DNA of 64,000 bases from JACKIC01 sp964543795. Its GTDB lineage: Bacteria; Planctomycetota; UBA1135; UBA2386. Below the pieces are notes generated by a model, which saw only the letters and a program-made list of their open reading frames with translations, was not told where the DNA came from and did not search any database. The stretch is taken from positions 1-64,000 of the forward strand of contig CAZIZN010000025.1 in NCBI GenBank assembly GCA_964543795.1, given 5' to 3'. The stretch's first letter is position 1. Each line of letters opens with the position of its first letter. The position numbers were made by a program, and so were the translations under genes. Positions 50,254 through 58,057 of the stretch are shown piece after piece.

Positions 50254-50546
50254 TGCCAATGACGCTCGGCGAACTGGAGCAGTTGCTGGACGGCCTCTCG
50301 CCCGCGCAGTGCACCGCCATCCTGCGCGCCGCTGCCGCCCGCCTGCGCTCGGCTCACGCCAGGGCAGCCTGCGCTCTGGCGTGCGCCGAGGGCGACCTGC
50401 GGCCGGCGCTGCGGCGCCTGGTGCGCGAGTACGCCGAAGTCCACGGGCGCACCGCCGCGCAGCAGGTGCAGGCGTTCGTCGCCGAGCGCAACGAAGTGTT
50501 CCTCTCCATGTCGTTCCGGGCCTGGGGAATCGACCTGGCGGCCTGA
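50253..50546 (+). CDS. Small helical protein after the tape measure
   Basis: 97 residues from a GTG at 50253 that shares its G with the TAG stop of the tape-measure gene; an ATG at 50259 is equally possible. Helical, Ala/Arg-rich (LGELEQLLDGLSPAQCTAIL, RLVREYAEVHGRTAAQQVQA). No family recognised. It is followed one base later by the sigma-factor gene. Confidence 0.6.
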   Translation: MPMTLGELEQLLDGLSPAQCTAILRAAAARLRSAHARAACALACAEGDLRPALRRLVREYAEVHGRTAAQQVQAFVAERNEVFLSMSFRAWGIDLAA

Positions 50547-50547
50547 C

Positions 50548-51228
50548 GTGGACGAGTACTTCGCCTCCATGCGCGACTGCGTGATGCCGACCCGCGAGGA
50601 AGAGGCCCGGCTGGCGCGGCTGGCGCAGGGAGGCGATCACGCAGCTCGTGATCGCCTGGTGACGGGTCATTGGCCCTTCGTGGTCTGGTTCGCGAAGAGG
50701 TACCGCCGCTGCGGGGTCCCGATGGAGGACCTCGTCAACGAGGGCGTGCTCGGGATGCTGCGCGCGCTGGAGACGTACGACCCGGACCGCGGGATCCGGT
50801 TCTGCACCTACGCCTGGCACTGGATCCGGCAGGCGATCCAGCATGCTATCGCCGACCAGTCGCGGCTCATGCGCGTTCCGAAGGACAACCGCGAGGCGCG
50901 CCGCGTGCCCGAGAAGGTCGTGTCGCTCGACGCCGAGCTGCCGGACGAGGATCGCCGCCTGGGCGACCTGCTGGACGACCGCCGCGGACCCTCGCCCGTC
51001 GAAGGCGCGCACGAATCGTTGATGGCAGAGGCCATCAACGACGCCCTCAATCGCCTGCCGCACCGTGAGGCGGAGATCCTGCGGCTTCGCTTCGGGCTCA
51101 CCGACGGTCGCAGGCACACGCTCGACGAGATCGCCCCGATGTTCGGGGTCACGCGCGAGCGCGTGCGGCAGCTCCAGAACATGGCGCTCGCCCGCCTGCG
51201 CCTTCCGGGGCGGTTGCCGGCGGCCTGA
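50548..51228 (+). CDS. Sigma-70-family RNA polymerase sigma factor of the element
   Basis: 226 residues from a GTG at 50548. Region 2 is complete (LVNEGVLGMLRALETYDPDR, GIRFCTYAWHWIRQAI), with the core-binding and -10-melting helices; region 4 is complete too (LPHREAEILRLRFGLTDG, LDEIAPMFGVTRERVRQLQN). Region 1 is absent and region 3 is short, so it resembles RpoD-type factors cut to the essentials rather than ECF factors. Placed at the end of the tape-measure operon, it could switch on a later set of element genes or redirect the host polymerase. Its target promoters are not obvious. Confidence 0.85.
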   Translation: MDEYFASMRDCVMPTREEEARLARLAQGGDHAARDRLVTGHWPFVVWFAKRYRRCGVPMEDLVNEGVLGMLRALETYDPDRGIRFCTYAWHWIRQAIQHAIADQSRLMRVPKDNREARRVPEKVVSLDAELPDEDRRLGDLLDDRRGPSPVEGAHESLMAEAINDALNRLPHREAEILRLRFGLTDGRRHTLDEIAPMFGVTRERVRQLQNMALARLRLPGRLPAA

Positions 51229-51280
51229 CCGCGGGCGGAAGTCGCCCCGCCGCCGCGAGCTGCGACGGCAGAGCGCAGGT

Positions 51281-51712
51281 TCAGTTAGCCGGAGCGGTGT
51301 CCTTCATGGCCATGCGGAGCATCGGCTCGCCGACTCTCTGGGCCCACTCGGCGATGCATGCTGGCGTCGGCGGTTTGCCGATCACCAACTGCGCGTGCAT
51401 CCAGATGCGGGTCGCTGAGAGAAGCCCTTGCAGGACCTTGACGATGTGGGGGAACAAGGCGACCGCCGCGTCCTGTCTGTCGCTGTCGCTCCCGACGTGC
51501 TCGCGCGACAGCCAGGTGAGGAGTGCGAGGATCGGCATGTCCCGCAGCACCTCTTCGGTCACGGCCTGCTGGTTGAGGGTGCGGCCGTCGTCGCCGAAGA
51601 ACTCTAGGACGATCGCCCCGTCGGGCTTCGGCCCCAGATCGAAGCCAGTCGCTACCACACTGTTGGTCGTGATGGCGGCTGCGGTGCCGCCCCTCTTGTA
51701 CTTCTTGGTCAC
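51281..51712 (-). CDS. Unknown protein with N-terminal GGTxAAITT motif (1)
   Basis: 143 residues from a GTG at 51710-51712 in a GTGA overlap with the preceding gene on the minus strand. Residues 7-15 read RGGTAAAITT, nearly the same as in the neighbouring gene, and the DNA under it is a 28-base near-repeat. The body is helical (LNQQAVTEEVLRDMPILALL, AALFPHIVKVLQGLLSATRI-like) with no family recognised. Part of a two-gene minus-strand unit between the sigma factor and the restriction enzyme. Confidence 0.6.
   Translation of the reverse strand: MTKKYKRGGTAAAITTNSVVATGFDLGPKPDGAIVLEFFGDDGRTLNQQAVTEEVLRDMPILALLTWLSREHVGSDSDRQDAAVALFPHIVKVLQGLLSATRIWMHAQLVIGKPPTPACIAEWAQRVGEPMLRMAMKDTAPAN
51665..51692. 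repeat. 28-base repeat, copy 1
   Basis: GGTCGTGATGGCGGCT, one variable base, CGGTGCCGCCC. The second copy lies exactly 500 bases away at 52165-52192 with one mismatch. On the minus strand it encodes GGTxAAITT in both proteins. Confidence 0.75.
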
Positions 51713-52245
51713 GACGCACCTGCCTTCTGCGGCGCCCGCATCGCGATCGCCATGGCCACCCACTCGGCGACTCCCAGCAGGAAGCCGCGCAGGTAGGCAG
51801 CGTTCGGGGTGTGGTGCTCGGCGCCTACTGCTCCCCAGCCGGTGCGCCCCTCCATCGCGTAGAGGTAGATGCCGAGAAGCTCATCCCCGGCCCACTCCGG
51901 CGGGTTGTTGCTGAGGACGTAGTCGTAGACGTGCAGCACGAAGAGAGCCGGCGCCTCGTTGGGGTCCTCGACCCACCGGATCGCCGCGTCCTGGCCGCGG
52001 TCGAACTCCCTGCGGTGTTCGTGCGGGACGGTCGTCCAGTTGGGGACGCGTCGGTGGAACTCCCACAGCAGACAGGAGCGGCTGGCCTCGATGTTGTCTG
52101 CGAGGCGCTGCCGGGTGTCGGGGTCGAAGAAGTCGATCTTGTTGAGGATCGCTTGCTTGGTGTCGGTCGTGATGGCGGCTTCGGTGCCGCCCTTGTTGCA
52201 GTCGAGTCGCTCCACAGTGCGACTTTGTTCGCGATCAGCTTTCAT
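51709..52245 (-). CDS. Unknown protein with N-terminal GGTxAAITT motif (2)
   Basis: 178 residues. The ATG at 52243-52245 follows AAGGAG by eight bases, a strong ribosome site that decides the start. After a charged leader comes KGGTEAAITTDTKQ, shared with the next gene. The rest is helical and acidic to neutral (FFDPDTRQRLADNIEAS, WEFHRRVPNW, APALFVLHVYDYVLSNNP). No family recognised. First of a two-gene unit; divergent from the 52404-52787 gene. Confidence 0.65.
   Translation of the reverse strand: MKADREQSRTVERLDCNKGGTEAAITTDTKQAILNKIDFFDPDTRQRLADNIEASRSCLLWEFHRRVPNWTTVPHEHRREFDRGQDAAIRWVEDPNEAPALFVLHVYDYVLSNNPPEWAGDELLGIYLYAMEGRTGWGAVGAEHHTPNAAYLRGFLLGVAEWVAMAIAMRAPQKAGAS
52165..52192. 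repeat. 28-base repeat, copy 2
   Basis: Second copy of the repeat at 51665-51692, one mismatch, same orientation and same codon frame. Confidence 0.75.
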
Positions 52246-52403
52246 GTTCTTTCTCCTTGAAAGAGGGTTAGAAGCAACCGCGCACTGTGGCTGTGGGGAG
52301 ACTACCACCTGCCCGGCGCCGAGGCGGAGTCGCGGGCCGGCGGACTCCCGTTCTGGGACTGCTGTTCAGTCGGAAGAGCCGGATTGCCGATAGCACCGAC
52401 ACG

Positions 52404-52787
52404 ATGGCGACGAAGACGACGAAGCTGGACCCCCGGGCTCTACAGCGCGTGAGCGGTCCGACGTGGGCCCCGCTCAAGGACGCGGTGCTGGCGATCGCCG
52501 ACAGCCTGCTGTCGGTGCCGCATCGCACGAAGAACCTCCTGACGACGATCTACGTGAAGTTCGAGCGCGCCGACGGCAGCGTCTACGCCGTCATGTGGGT
52601 GAAGAGCGCCGCGAAGGGGGTGGTGGTCGGCCTGTCGATGCCTGCCGGCACTGATTCCGCACGGCTCCACGACGCACCCAGCGGCATGAAGTACCCCGGC
52701 CTGACCAAGTACCTCACCGTCCGCGAAGGCGACGCGATCCCCGAGGAGCTGGCTGCCTGGGCGCTGGCCGCGCACGACAACTCGTAG
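52404..52787 (+). CDS. Small protein, possibly DUF5655-like
   Basis: 127 residues from the ATG at 52404. LKDAVLAIADSLLSVPHRTK, the strands TTIYVKFERADGSVYAVMWV and KGVVVGLSMP, and the helix near the end resemble the small alpha/beta proteins called DUF5655, but the match is only by pattern. No ribosome site is visible before the ATG. It stands between the unknown gene pair and the restriction-modification gene and is on the opposite strand to both. Confidence 0.5.
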   Translation: MATKTTKLDPRALQRVSGPTWAPLKDAVLAIADSLLSVPHRTKNLLTTIYVKFERADGSVYAVMWVKSAAKGVVVGLSMPAGTDSARLHDAPSGMKYPGLTKYLTVREGDAIPEELAAWALAAHDNS

Positions 52788-52899
52788 CAGTCGTTCTGCG
52801 GCCGTTTCCGAGCCGCGGCGCGCGGTCGCAAGCGAGAGTGCGCGCTGGCGCTGCGCGCGCAGAGCGTGGGGTTCCCTGGTAGGGGAGCCTTTGTCCCCA

Positions 52900-55599
52900 T
52901 CACTTCGGGGGCTTCGCGCGGGCTAAGCGGTCGCGGGCAACCTCGCCGTCGAGTTCGAGCCCCCGGATCTGCTGTTCGGCCTTCTGTCGCAGCTCGACGA
53001 TCTCGGCCTCCATCTCCAGCGCCCGGCGGTGCAGGTCGCCGATGCCGCGTTGTTGCTTGGGTTGGAGAAGCGGGACCTGCTGGTCCGCGAGCAGATCCCA
53101 CCCGACCCGGGTCCGCCCGACGCCACGCGCGCCGGACAACCACTCGGCGATCACCCCGGCCGTGCGCAACACGGACCAGAGGTAGTACGGGTCGACGCCA
53201 GCCTTCGGCTTCACGCGGAGCACTGTGTACTCCGAGGACACGACGGCATCCTCAAGGTCGGCCGGGAGCACGCAGATCGCGCCGTGCACCGCGTTGATGT
53301 TGCTGACGATCAAGTCGTCGGCTCGCGCGCGGTAGACCTTCGGGTAGCCAACTTCCCTGCCGAGCACACGCTCGCCGCGTCGCGCCTGACCAGCGTACAG
53401 GATGCTCAAGAAGTCGTAGTGCGAGTCGGGACTAATCTGGGCCTCCTCTTCTACTAAGTCGACGATGTCGCCCAGCCTCGCGCTCGTGGCGCCAGCCTGC
53501 GCCCATGTTGGCTCCAGCGCAGAGACCGTCCAGGGGCGCAGGTACTTCGCGTCGAGACGGTCGTCCAATCTCGCGGCGGGCACGAGCCATGGTCCCTGCT
53601 CCCCTCGCTGGTATGCAGCGTAGGCATCCAGGATCTCGTCGATCTCCGCGATCGCCTGCGAGCGGGCAAGTTCCGCATCCGAAGCCCGTGTTCGAGGAAC
53701 GACGTCGTCGCGCCCAATGAACAGGCTCTCGTAGACAAAGACGTCTGGCTGCTGCTCGTCGTCCTCTCGCTTCGTCAGGCAGAGCACCGATGTCTTCGCA
53801 CGTGCTCCCGCCCGCTGGAAGGCGTCGCCGTGGAGGCTGATGACACCCCGGATCACGTACTTCTCGCGAAGGTAGTCACGCACGTAGTCGTACTTCTTGC
53901 CGCTGAGAACGCTGTCGTCGATGACCGTGAACAGCCTTCCACCGGGGCGCAGCAGGTCGTGGTAGCGCTCCAGGAACATCACCGAAGAGCGCAGCGTGCT
54001 TCGCCGCTTCCCCCCTTGATGGCACAACTCGTACCCGCGGAGCACCTCTTCCTCGTCGGGAACCGAAGCGGAGTAGTCCATGGAGAATGGCGGATTCGTC
54101 AAGACCACGTCGAACGACACGTCCCCTTCGTCGAGCAGCTCTCGCAGTTCGGCGACCTCTTCGCGGACTTCGACGCTGTCGGCGCCTGATGGTTCGGGCG
54201 TCTTGCGCAGCCCGTCCGTCCTGTAGACGCGGCTGCCGCCATCGCCGTGGAGGTACATGTTTATGCGGGCGATTCGGGTGATGGGAGGGTCCTTGCCCGC
54301 GTCTATGCCGAAGATCGCTTCGTTCGCCACCTCGTCCAGAATTCGGCTCCTCTGCGCCTTCGTGAGGCTCGTGTTCTCGTAGACCTGCCGCCGCATCTCG
54401 GTGAGTGCCTCGATCAGGAAGCCACCAGTGCCGCAGCATGCGTCGAGGACACGCTCCACGCGACCCGGGACGGCGGCGGGCATCGCCATGCGCGTCATGA
54501 GCTTGACGATACTCCGGGGCGTGAAGTACTGGCCCAGAGCCTGCCCGCGCATCGTCGCCACGAGGAACGCCTCAAACATCCGCCCGTTGAGGTCCTCGTC
54601 GATCCCGAACAGGTAGTACGACTCCAGTTGCTCGACGACCCGCTTCACGGTCCCAGGCGACAGCCCGAGCTCCACGTCCGGCTCGAAGATCCGCTTGCGC
54701 TTTCGCTGCTGGATCTCCTCCTCGAGCCGCTCGACCAACTGCTTGAACAGGATCGCGTCGATGGGGTTCGGGATGTTGGCTTCCTGCGACTCAATCCAGG
54801 CGGTCGAGAAGCGGAGCTTGTCGTTGGGCAGCGGCTCGCCCTTGCTGATCGCCTCGTACAGTGCGGGCGTGTCGCGCAGCTTGCGGTCTTCCCAGAGCTT
54901 CACGAACAGCAGCTTCGCGAAGGCCAGGAAGGATGCCTGCGGGCTCATCTTCTCGGCCTTCCAGATGATCTGGTGGCAGCGAGCGAAGGCCCGCTTGACC
55001 ACGTCCATGCGAGGCCTGGCCAGCACGGTTGCGCCAAGGTGGTGGCGGCGGCTCTCTCCAACCGACTCGGCCTCCCCCTCCTCGGGCCACCCGGCGCGAG
55101 CCGCGTCTGCCCCCAGCACCCGGAGGAGGGTTTGGTACTTGGGGTTGCGCGTGGCGAAGTCGCTGAACCGCAAGGAGAGAATCGGCTCCTCCTGGTCCCA
55201 CACGAAGACGCGCGTGAGCAGGCCGTTCGTGAGCATGTAGAAGCGGCACGGGCGCTCGGGGTACTTCCGATTGACCAAGAGCGAGTAGCCGGCGCACTGG
55301 TGGGTGAAGTCCTCGATGCGCTCGTTCGGAGACTTCGCGTCGATGATCCAGCGGGGCTTCTTCTTGGTGACGATCAGGTAGTCGGGACGGTAGGCCTCCC
55401 GCTGTCGGCCGCGGGGGACTTTGAGCTGCTCGATCGCTTCCTTGGTGCGGATCTCGCCATCCTCGTAGCCGAGTGCTTGCAGGAGCCGGAGGACGAAGAA
55501 GGACTCGACGCTTGCCTCGTTCGTGAGGTCGCGCGAGCTGCAGAACAGATTCGCGTCCTGGGCGATGCGAGCCTGCGCCGTGTTCTTCTTTGAAGCCAA
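52900..55599 (-). CDS. Single-chain restriction-modification enzyme (type IIG-like: nuclease, N6-methylase, specificity)
   Basis: 899 residues from a TTG at 55597-55599; no ATG is available before the first conserved segment. Residues about 15-170 look like an HsdR N-terminal nuclease domain, with PDYLIV and WIIDAKSP as the PD-(D/E)XK elements. Residues about 340-640 are an N6-adenine methylase: VLDACCGTGGFLIEAL (SAM site, about 383), FGIDAGKDP and TNPPFSMDY (catalytic, about 501). Residues about 700-899 resemble a specificity domain ending in a coiled coil (RRALEMEAEIVELRQKAEQQ). Joining all three without a helicase is the pattern of type IIG/IIL enzymes. Within a mobile element it could protect the host against phages or the element against loss. 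Confidence 0.82.
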   Translation of the reverse strand: MASKKNTAQARIAQDANLFCSSRDLTNEASVESFFVLRLLQALGYEDGEIRTKEAIEQLKVPRGRQREAYRPDYLIVTKKKPRWIIDAKSPNERIEDFTHQCAGYSLLVNRKYPERPCRFYMLTNGLLTRVFVWDQEEPILSLRFSDFATRNPKYQTLLRVLGADAARAGWPEEGEAESVGESRRHHLGATVLARPRMDVVKRAFARCHQIIWKAEKMSPQASFLAFAKLLFVKLWEDRKLRDTPALYEAISKGEPLPNDKLRFSTAWIESQEANIPNPIDAILFKQLVERLEEEIQQRKRKRIFEPDVELGLSPGTVKRVVEQLESYYLFGIDEDLNGRMFEAFLVATMRGQALGQYFTPRSIVKLMTRMAMPAAVPGRVERVLDACCGTGGFLIEALTEMRRQVYENTSLTKAQRSRILDEVANEAIFGIDAGKDPPITRIARINMYLHGDGGSRVYRTDGLRKTPEPSGADSVEVREEVAELRELLDEGDVSFDVVLTNPPFSMDYSASVPDEEEVLRGYELCHQGGKRRSTLRSSVMFLERYHDLLRPGGRLFTVIDDSVLSGKKYDYVRDYLREKYVIRGVISLHGDAFQRAGARAKTSVLCLTKREDDEQQPDVFVYESLFIGRDDVVPRTRASDAELARSQAIAEIDEILDAYAAYQRGEQGPWLVPAARLDDRLDAKYLRPWTVSALEPTWAQAGATSARLGDIVDLVEEEAQISPDSHYDFLSILYAGQARRGERVLGREVGYPKVYRARADDLIVSNINAVHGAICVLPADLEDAVVSSEYTVLRVKPKAGVDPYYLWSVLRTAGVIAEWLSGARGVGRTRVGWDLLADQQVPLLQPKQQRGIGDLHRRALEMEAEIVELRQKAEQQIRGLELDGEVARDRLARAKPPK

Positions 55600-55794
55600 G
55601 GGTACACGCCGGACCGTAGAGCACGGCCGCGGGGCAGTCCAGCGACGCGGCGGGTTCCGCAAGCGTTCTGTCGCCGTGAGCGCGAGAACCGAACTCGCTT
55701 GCTGGCCGAGGAGTGGCGACCTCGGAGCCCCGGCTACCAAACCCCGGAAGCGAAGAAAAACCTTCGCCCCCAACACGCCCTCGCTACTCCCAAC

Positions 55795-55820
55795 TCCGCA
55801 CCGGCTGCTCCCGGTGCGGA
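55795..55820 (+). terminator. Perfect 10-bp hairpin upstream of the integrase
   Basis: TCCGCACCGG and CCGGTGCGGA pair perfectly around a six-base loop, 44 bases before the integrase ATG. It may attenuate the integrase or insulate it from upstream transcription. The rest of 55600-55864 shows no gene. Confidence 0.45.
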
Positions 55821-55864
55821 ATCGCTGCCCAGTCCTGTTGGTCCGATGCGGGGGAGACTTGGGC

Positions 55865-57100
55865 ATGGGCCACAACCAGAAGTTCAAACTCACGACGAGC
55901 AGCGTGAAGCAGCGGTGCGCGCCGCCCGAGCCGGGCGAGGTCAACGGGAACGGGACGCCGACGAGAGAACGCTGGTACTGGGACACCGAGGACCGCGGCT
56001 TCTTCCTCGTCGTGCGGCCAAACTCGGCGACCTTCTTCGTCCAGCGCGACGTCGCTGGACGAACACGCCGCGTCAAGGTCGGGCGCTACCCGACCTGGAC
56101 CGTGGACCAGGCCAGGAAGCGGGCCCGCGAGCTGCTGGTCGAGATGGACAAAGGCGTCGACCCGAACGCGCAGAAGCGCGAGGCCGCCGCCCGCGGCACG
56201 ACGCTGCGCGAGGCCCGCGAGTGGCACTGCGCCGCCATGCGGGCGAAGCGCGCGGCGCCGCGGTCGGTGGAGACCGTGCGCGAGGAAACCGACCGGCACC
56301 TGTCCGACTGGCTGGACCGGCCGCTGTCGGACGTCCGACCGACGGAGTGCGCCAGCCGGCACGCGCGGGTCACCGAGAAGTCCGGACCGTACGCGGCCAA
56401 CCGCGCGCTGCAGACGTTCCGCGCGTGCTGGAACACTGCGTCGCGGCGGCTGGACGACCTGCCGCCCTGCCCGACGCGGGGCGTGGTGTTCAACAAGGTG
56501 CGCCGGCGGAGGGAGCCGATCACCTGGGCGGACCTGCCGGCGTGGCGCAGGGCGGTGGACGCGATCGACAACCCGATCCGCCGCGATCTGCAGCTATTTA
56601 TCCTCCTGACCGGCCTGCGCGCGACCGACGCGAAGACGGTCCGGTGGGAGCACGTGGACTTCAAGGCCGGCACGATCCACCGGCCCAAGCCCAAGGGTGG
56701 CGAGGACCGGGCGTTCACGGTGCCGGTGAGCAAGGCCGTCCTCGAACTGCTGCGCCGCCGACGAGACGAGAACGCGATCATCTTCCCGCGCGACTGCGGC
56801 TGGGCCTGGCCGAGCCGGGCGATGGACGGCACCGTGACCCACGTGCAGCAGGTCAAGGAGCAGAGGTATCTCGCCGGGCGCAAGACGACGACCTTCCCGT
56901 CGCCGCACCGGCTGCGCGACACGTTCGCCAGCGCCGCGCACGAGGCCGGCGTCGACTGGTACGACCTCAAGGTCCTGATGAACCACGCGCTGCCGAGCAG
57001 CGGCGACGTGACCATGGGCTACGTGCGGGTCTCGGTCGACCACCTGCGCGAGGCGGCCGAGAAGATCAGCGCGTTCCTGGTCGCGAAGATGGGCGCGTGA
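55865..57100 (+). CDS. int: Tyrosine recombinase (integrase) of the element
   Basis: 411 residues from the ATG at 55865, with GGGGAG eight bases upstream. The N-terminal arm-binding domain (FFLVVRPNSATFFVQRD, VKVGRYPTWTVDQARKRA) is of the P4-integrase type. The catalytic domain holds Arg in LLTGLRATDAKTV at about 251, HRLRDTFAS at about 348, MNHAL and Tyr in TMGYVRVS near 383. Integrases of this type commonly recombine within tRNA genes, in agreement with the split tRNA at both ends. It reads toward the right end; the element's own tRNA-Arg begins 33 bases after its stop. Confidence 0.9.
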   Translation: MGHNQKFKLTTSSVKQRCAPPEPGEVNGNGTPTRERWYWDTEDRGFFLVVRPNSATFFVQRDVAGRTRRVKVGRYPTWTVDQARKRARELLVEMDKGVDPNAQKREAAARGTTLREAREWHCAAMRAKRAAPRSVETVREETDRHLSDWLDRPLSDVRPTECASRHARVTEKSGPYAANRALQTFRACWNTASRRLDDLPPCPTRGVVFNKVRRRREPITWADLPAWRRAVDAIDNPIRRDLQLFILLTGLRATDAKTVRWEHVDFKAGTIHRPKPKGGEDRAFTVPVSKAVLELLRRRRDENAIIFPRDCGWAWPSRAMDGTVTHVQQVKEQRYLAGRKTTTFPSPHRLRDTFASAAHEAGVDWYDLKVLMNHALPSSGDVTMGYVRVSVDHLREAAEKISAFLVAKMGA

Positions 57101-57133
57101 TCTTGGGCCGGCGGCTACGATCGCCGACCGCGC

Positions 57134-57211
57134 GCGCCCGTAGCTCAGTTTGGATAGAGCGGTGCTTTCCTAAAGCACAGGTCGCAGGTTCGACTCCTGC
57201 CGGGCGTACCA
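57134..57211 (+). tRNA. tRNA-Arg (anticodon CCU), carried by the element
   Basis: 75 bases plus encoded CCA. Acceptor GCGCCCG/CGGGCGT (G-U closing pair), D-arm GCTC/GAGC, anticodon arm GTGCT-TTCCTAA-AGCAC with anticodon CCT, T-arm GCAGG/CCTGC with TTCGACT loop. All stems pair. It differs from the split host tRNA in the D-loop, anticodon stem and variable loop, so it is not a copy of it. It should replace the function lost by insertion, namely reading AGG codons. Confidence 0.95.
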
Positions 57212-57216
57212 CCGAG

Positions 57217-57870
57217 TCAGGCCTGCTTGCGTCGCCTGTTCGCCTCTGCGATCGCGCGGCGGTGTTCGTCGGAGAACTGGCGGCCCGTGAGTGCCTCGGC
57301 GATCCTGCGGCGGGTCTCCTCGCTGTGCTTCCTGCCCTTGCCTGCTTCGGCGAGCTTGCGACGGTGTTCGTCGGACAGCTTCTTGCCCCGCATGGACTCG
57401 GCCAGCCTGCGGCGGTGTTCGTTGGAGAACTGGCGCCCCTTGAGCGCATCGGCGATCCTGCGGCGAGTCTCTTCGGAGATCATGCGGCCCGACTCGGACA
57501 GCCTGCGACGGTGCTCGTCGGACTTCCTCTTGCCCCGTTGCGACTTGGACATCCGCTTGCAGCTCTCTTCCGAGTGCCGCAGACCCCACACCCCGTCTCC
57601 GCCCTTGGTCATGTTGTAGCCGTTGGGCGCAAGGGTCCCGAGATGCGCGATCAGCGCGACCTCGTGCTCCTTCATCTCCTCGATGGAGCCCTCCATGATC
57701 GGCACGACTCGCGGAACCCCATGCTTCCGCATCGCCCGGTGGAGGGCGCACCGGCTGCCGTTCAGGAACGCATTGACGAAGTGCCTCTCGTACCGCCGCG
57801 CCACGGCCTCGCAGGTGATGCCCACGTACGACTTGCCGTTCGGGAACGCGAGCACGTAGAGCTGGGCCAC
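57217..57870 (-). CDS. GIY-YIG endonuclease with seven NUMOD3-type repeats
   Basis: 217 residues from a GTG at 57868-57870, chosen because it begins right at the nuclease domain. Residues 1-95 form a GIY-YIG domain: LYVLAFPNGKSYVGIT, ARRYERHF with the catalytic Arg, and the Asn-containing GYNMTKGGDG. From about 100 to the end come seven repeats of 16-17 residues of the form SDEHRRRLAESMRGKK or SEETRRRIADALKGRQ, the NUMOD3 DNA-binding module. This is the make-up of free-standing homing endonucleases such as SegE-like enzymes, usually with fewer repeats. It ends six bases from the element's tRNA-Arg and lies downstream of the promoter of the split tRNA on the same strand. Confidence 0.85.
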   Translation of the reverse strand: MAQLYVLAFPNGKSYVGITCEAVARRYERHFVNAFLNGSRCALHRAMRKHGVPRVVPIMEGSIEEMKEHEVALIAHLGTLAPNGYNMTKGGDGVWGLRHSEESCKRMSKSQRGKRKSDEHRRRLSESGRMISEETRRRIADALKGRQFSNEHRRRLAESMRGKKLSDEHRRKLAEAGKGRKHSEETRRRIAEALTGRQFSDEHRRAIAEANRRRKQA

Positions 57871-58057
57871 ACCAAAGCATGCCCCGCGGCGCAGGACCGG
57901 CGCCTTCTTTTCTGCAGCGCCCGCGTGCAGAAGGCCAACGAAAGGCTCCGGAACCGCGCCAGCCAGGGCGGGCCCGGGGCGAGAGCCGCCGCGCAATCCC
58001 GAGTGCCGGGGTCAGTTGGGGCGCAGCGGGGCGCACCCGGTGCGGACTTGGTCGCCG
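57871..58057. other. Right-end non-coding region of the element
   Basis: No supported gene. The sequence continues the minus-strand transcript of the tRNA 5' half toward the GIY-YIG gene. Recombinase sites are expected but were not identified. Confidence 0.4.

Noticed and set aside
57134..57211. Intact tRNA-Arg as the right-hand attachment site
   Set aside because: It is on the opposite strand to both tRNA halves and differs from them in the D-loop and anticodon stem. The true partner of the left half is the 5' half at 58058-58096.
57217..57590. CRISPR array suggested by regularly spaced repeats
   Set aside because: The repeats are in frame and encode NUMOD3 modules of the GIY-YIG protein; they vary like coding repeats and have no unique spacers.
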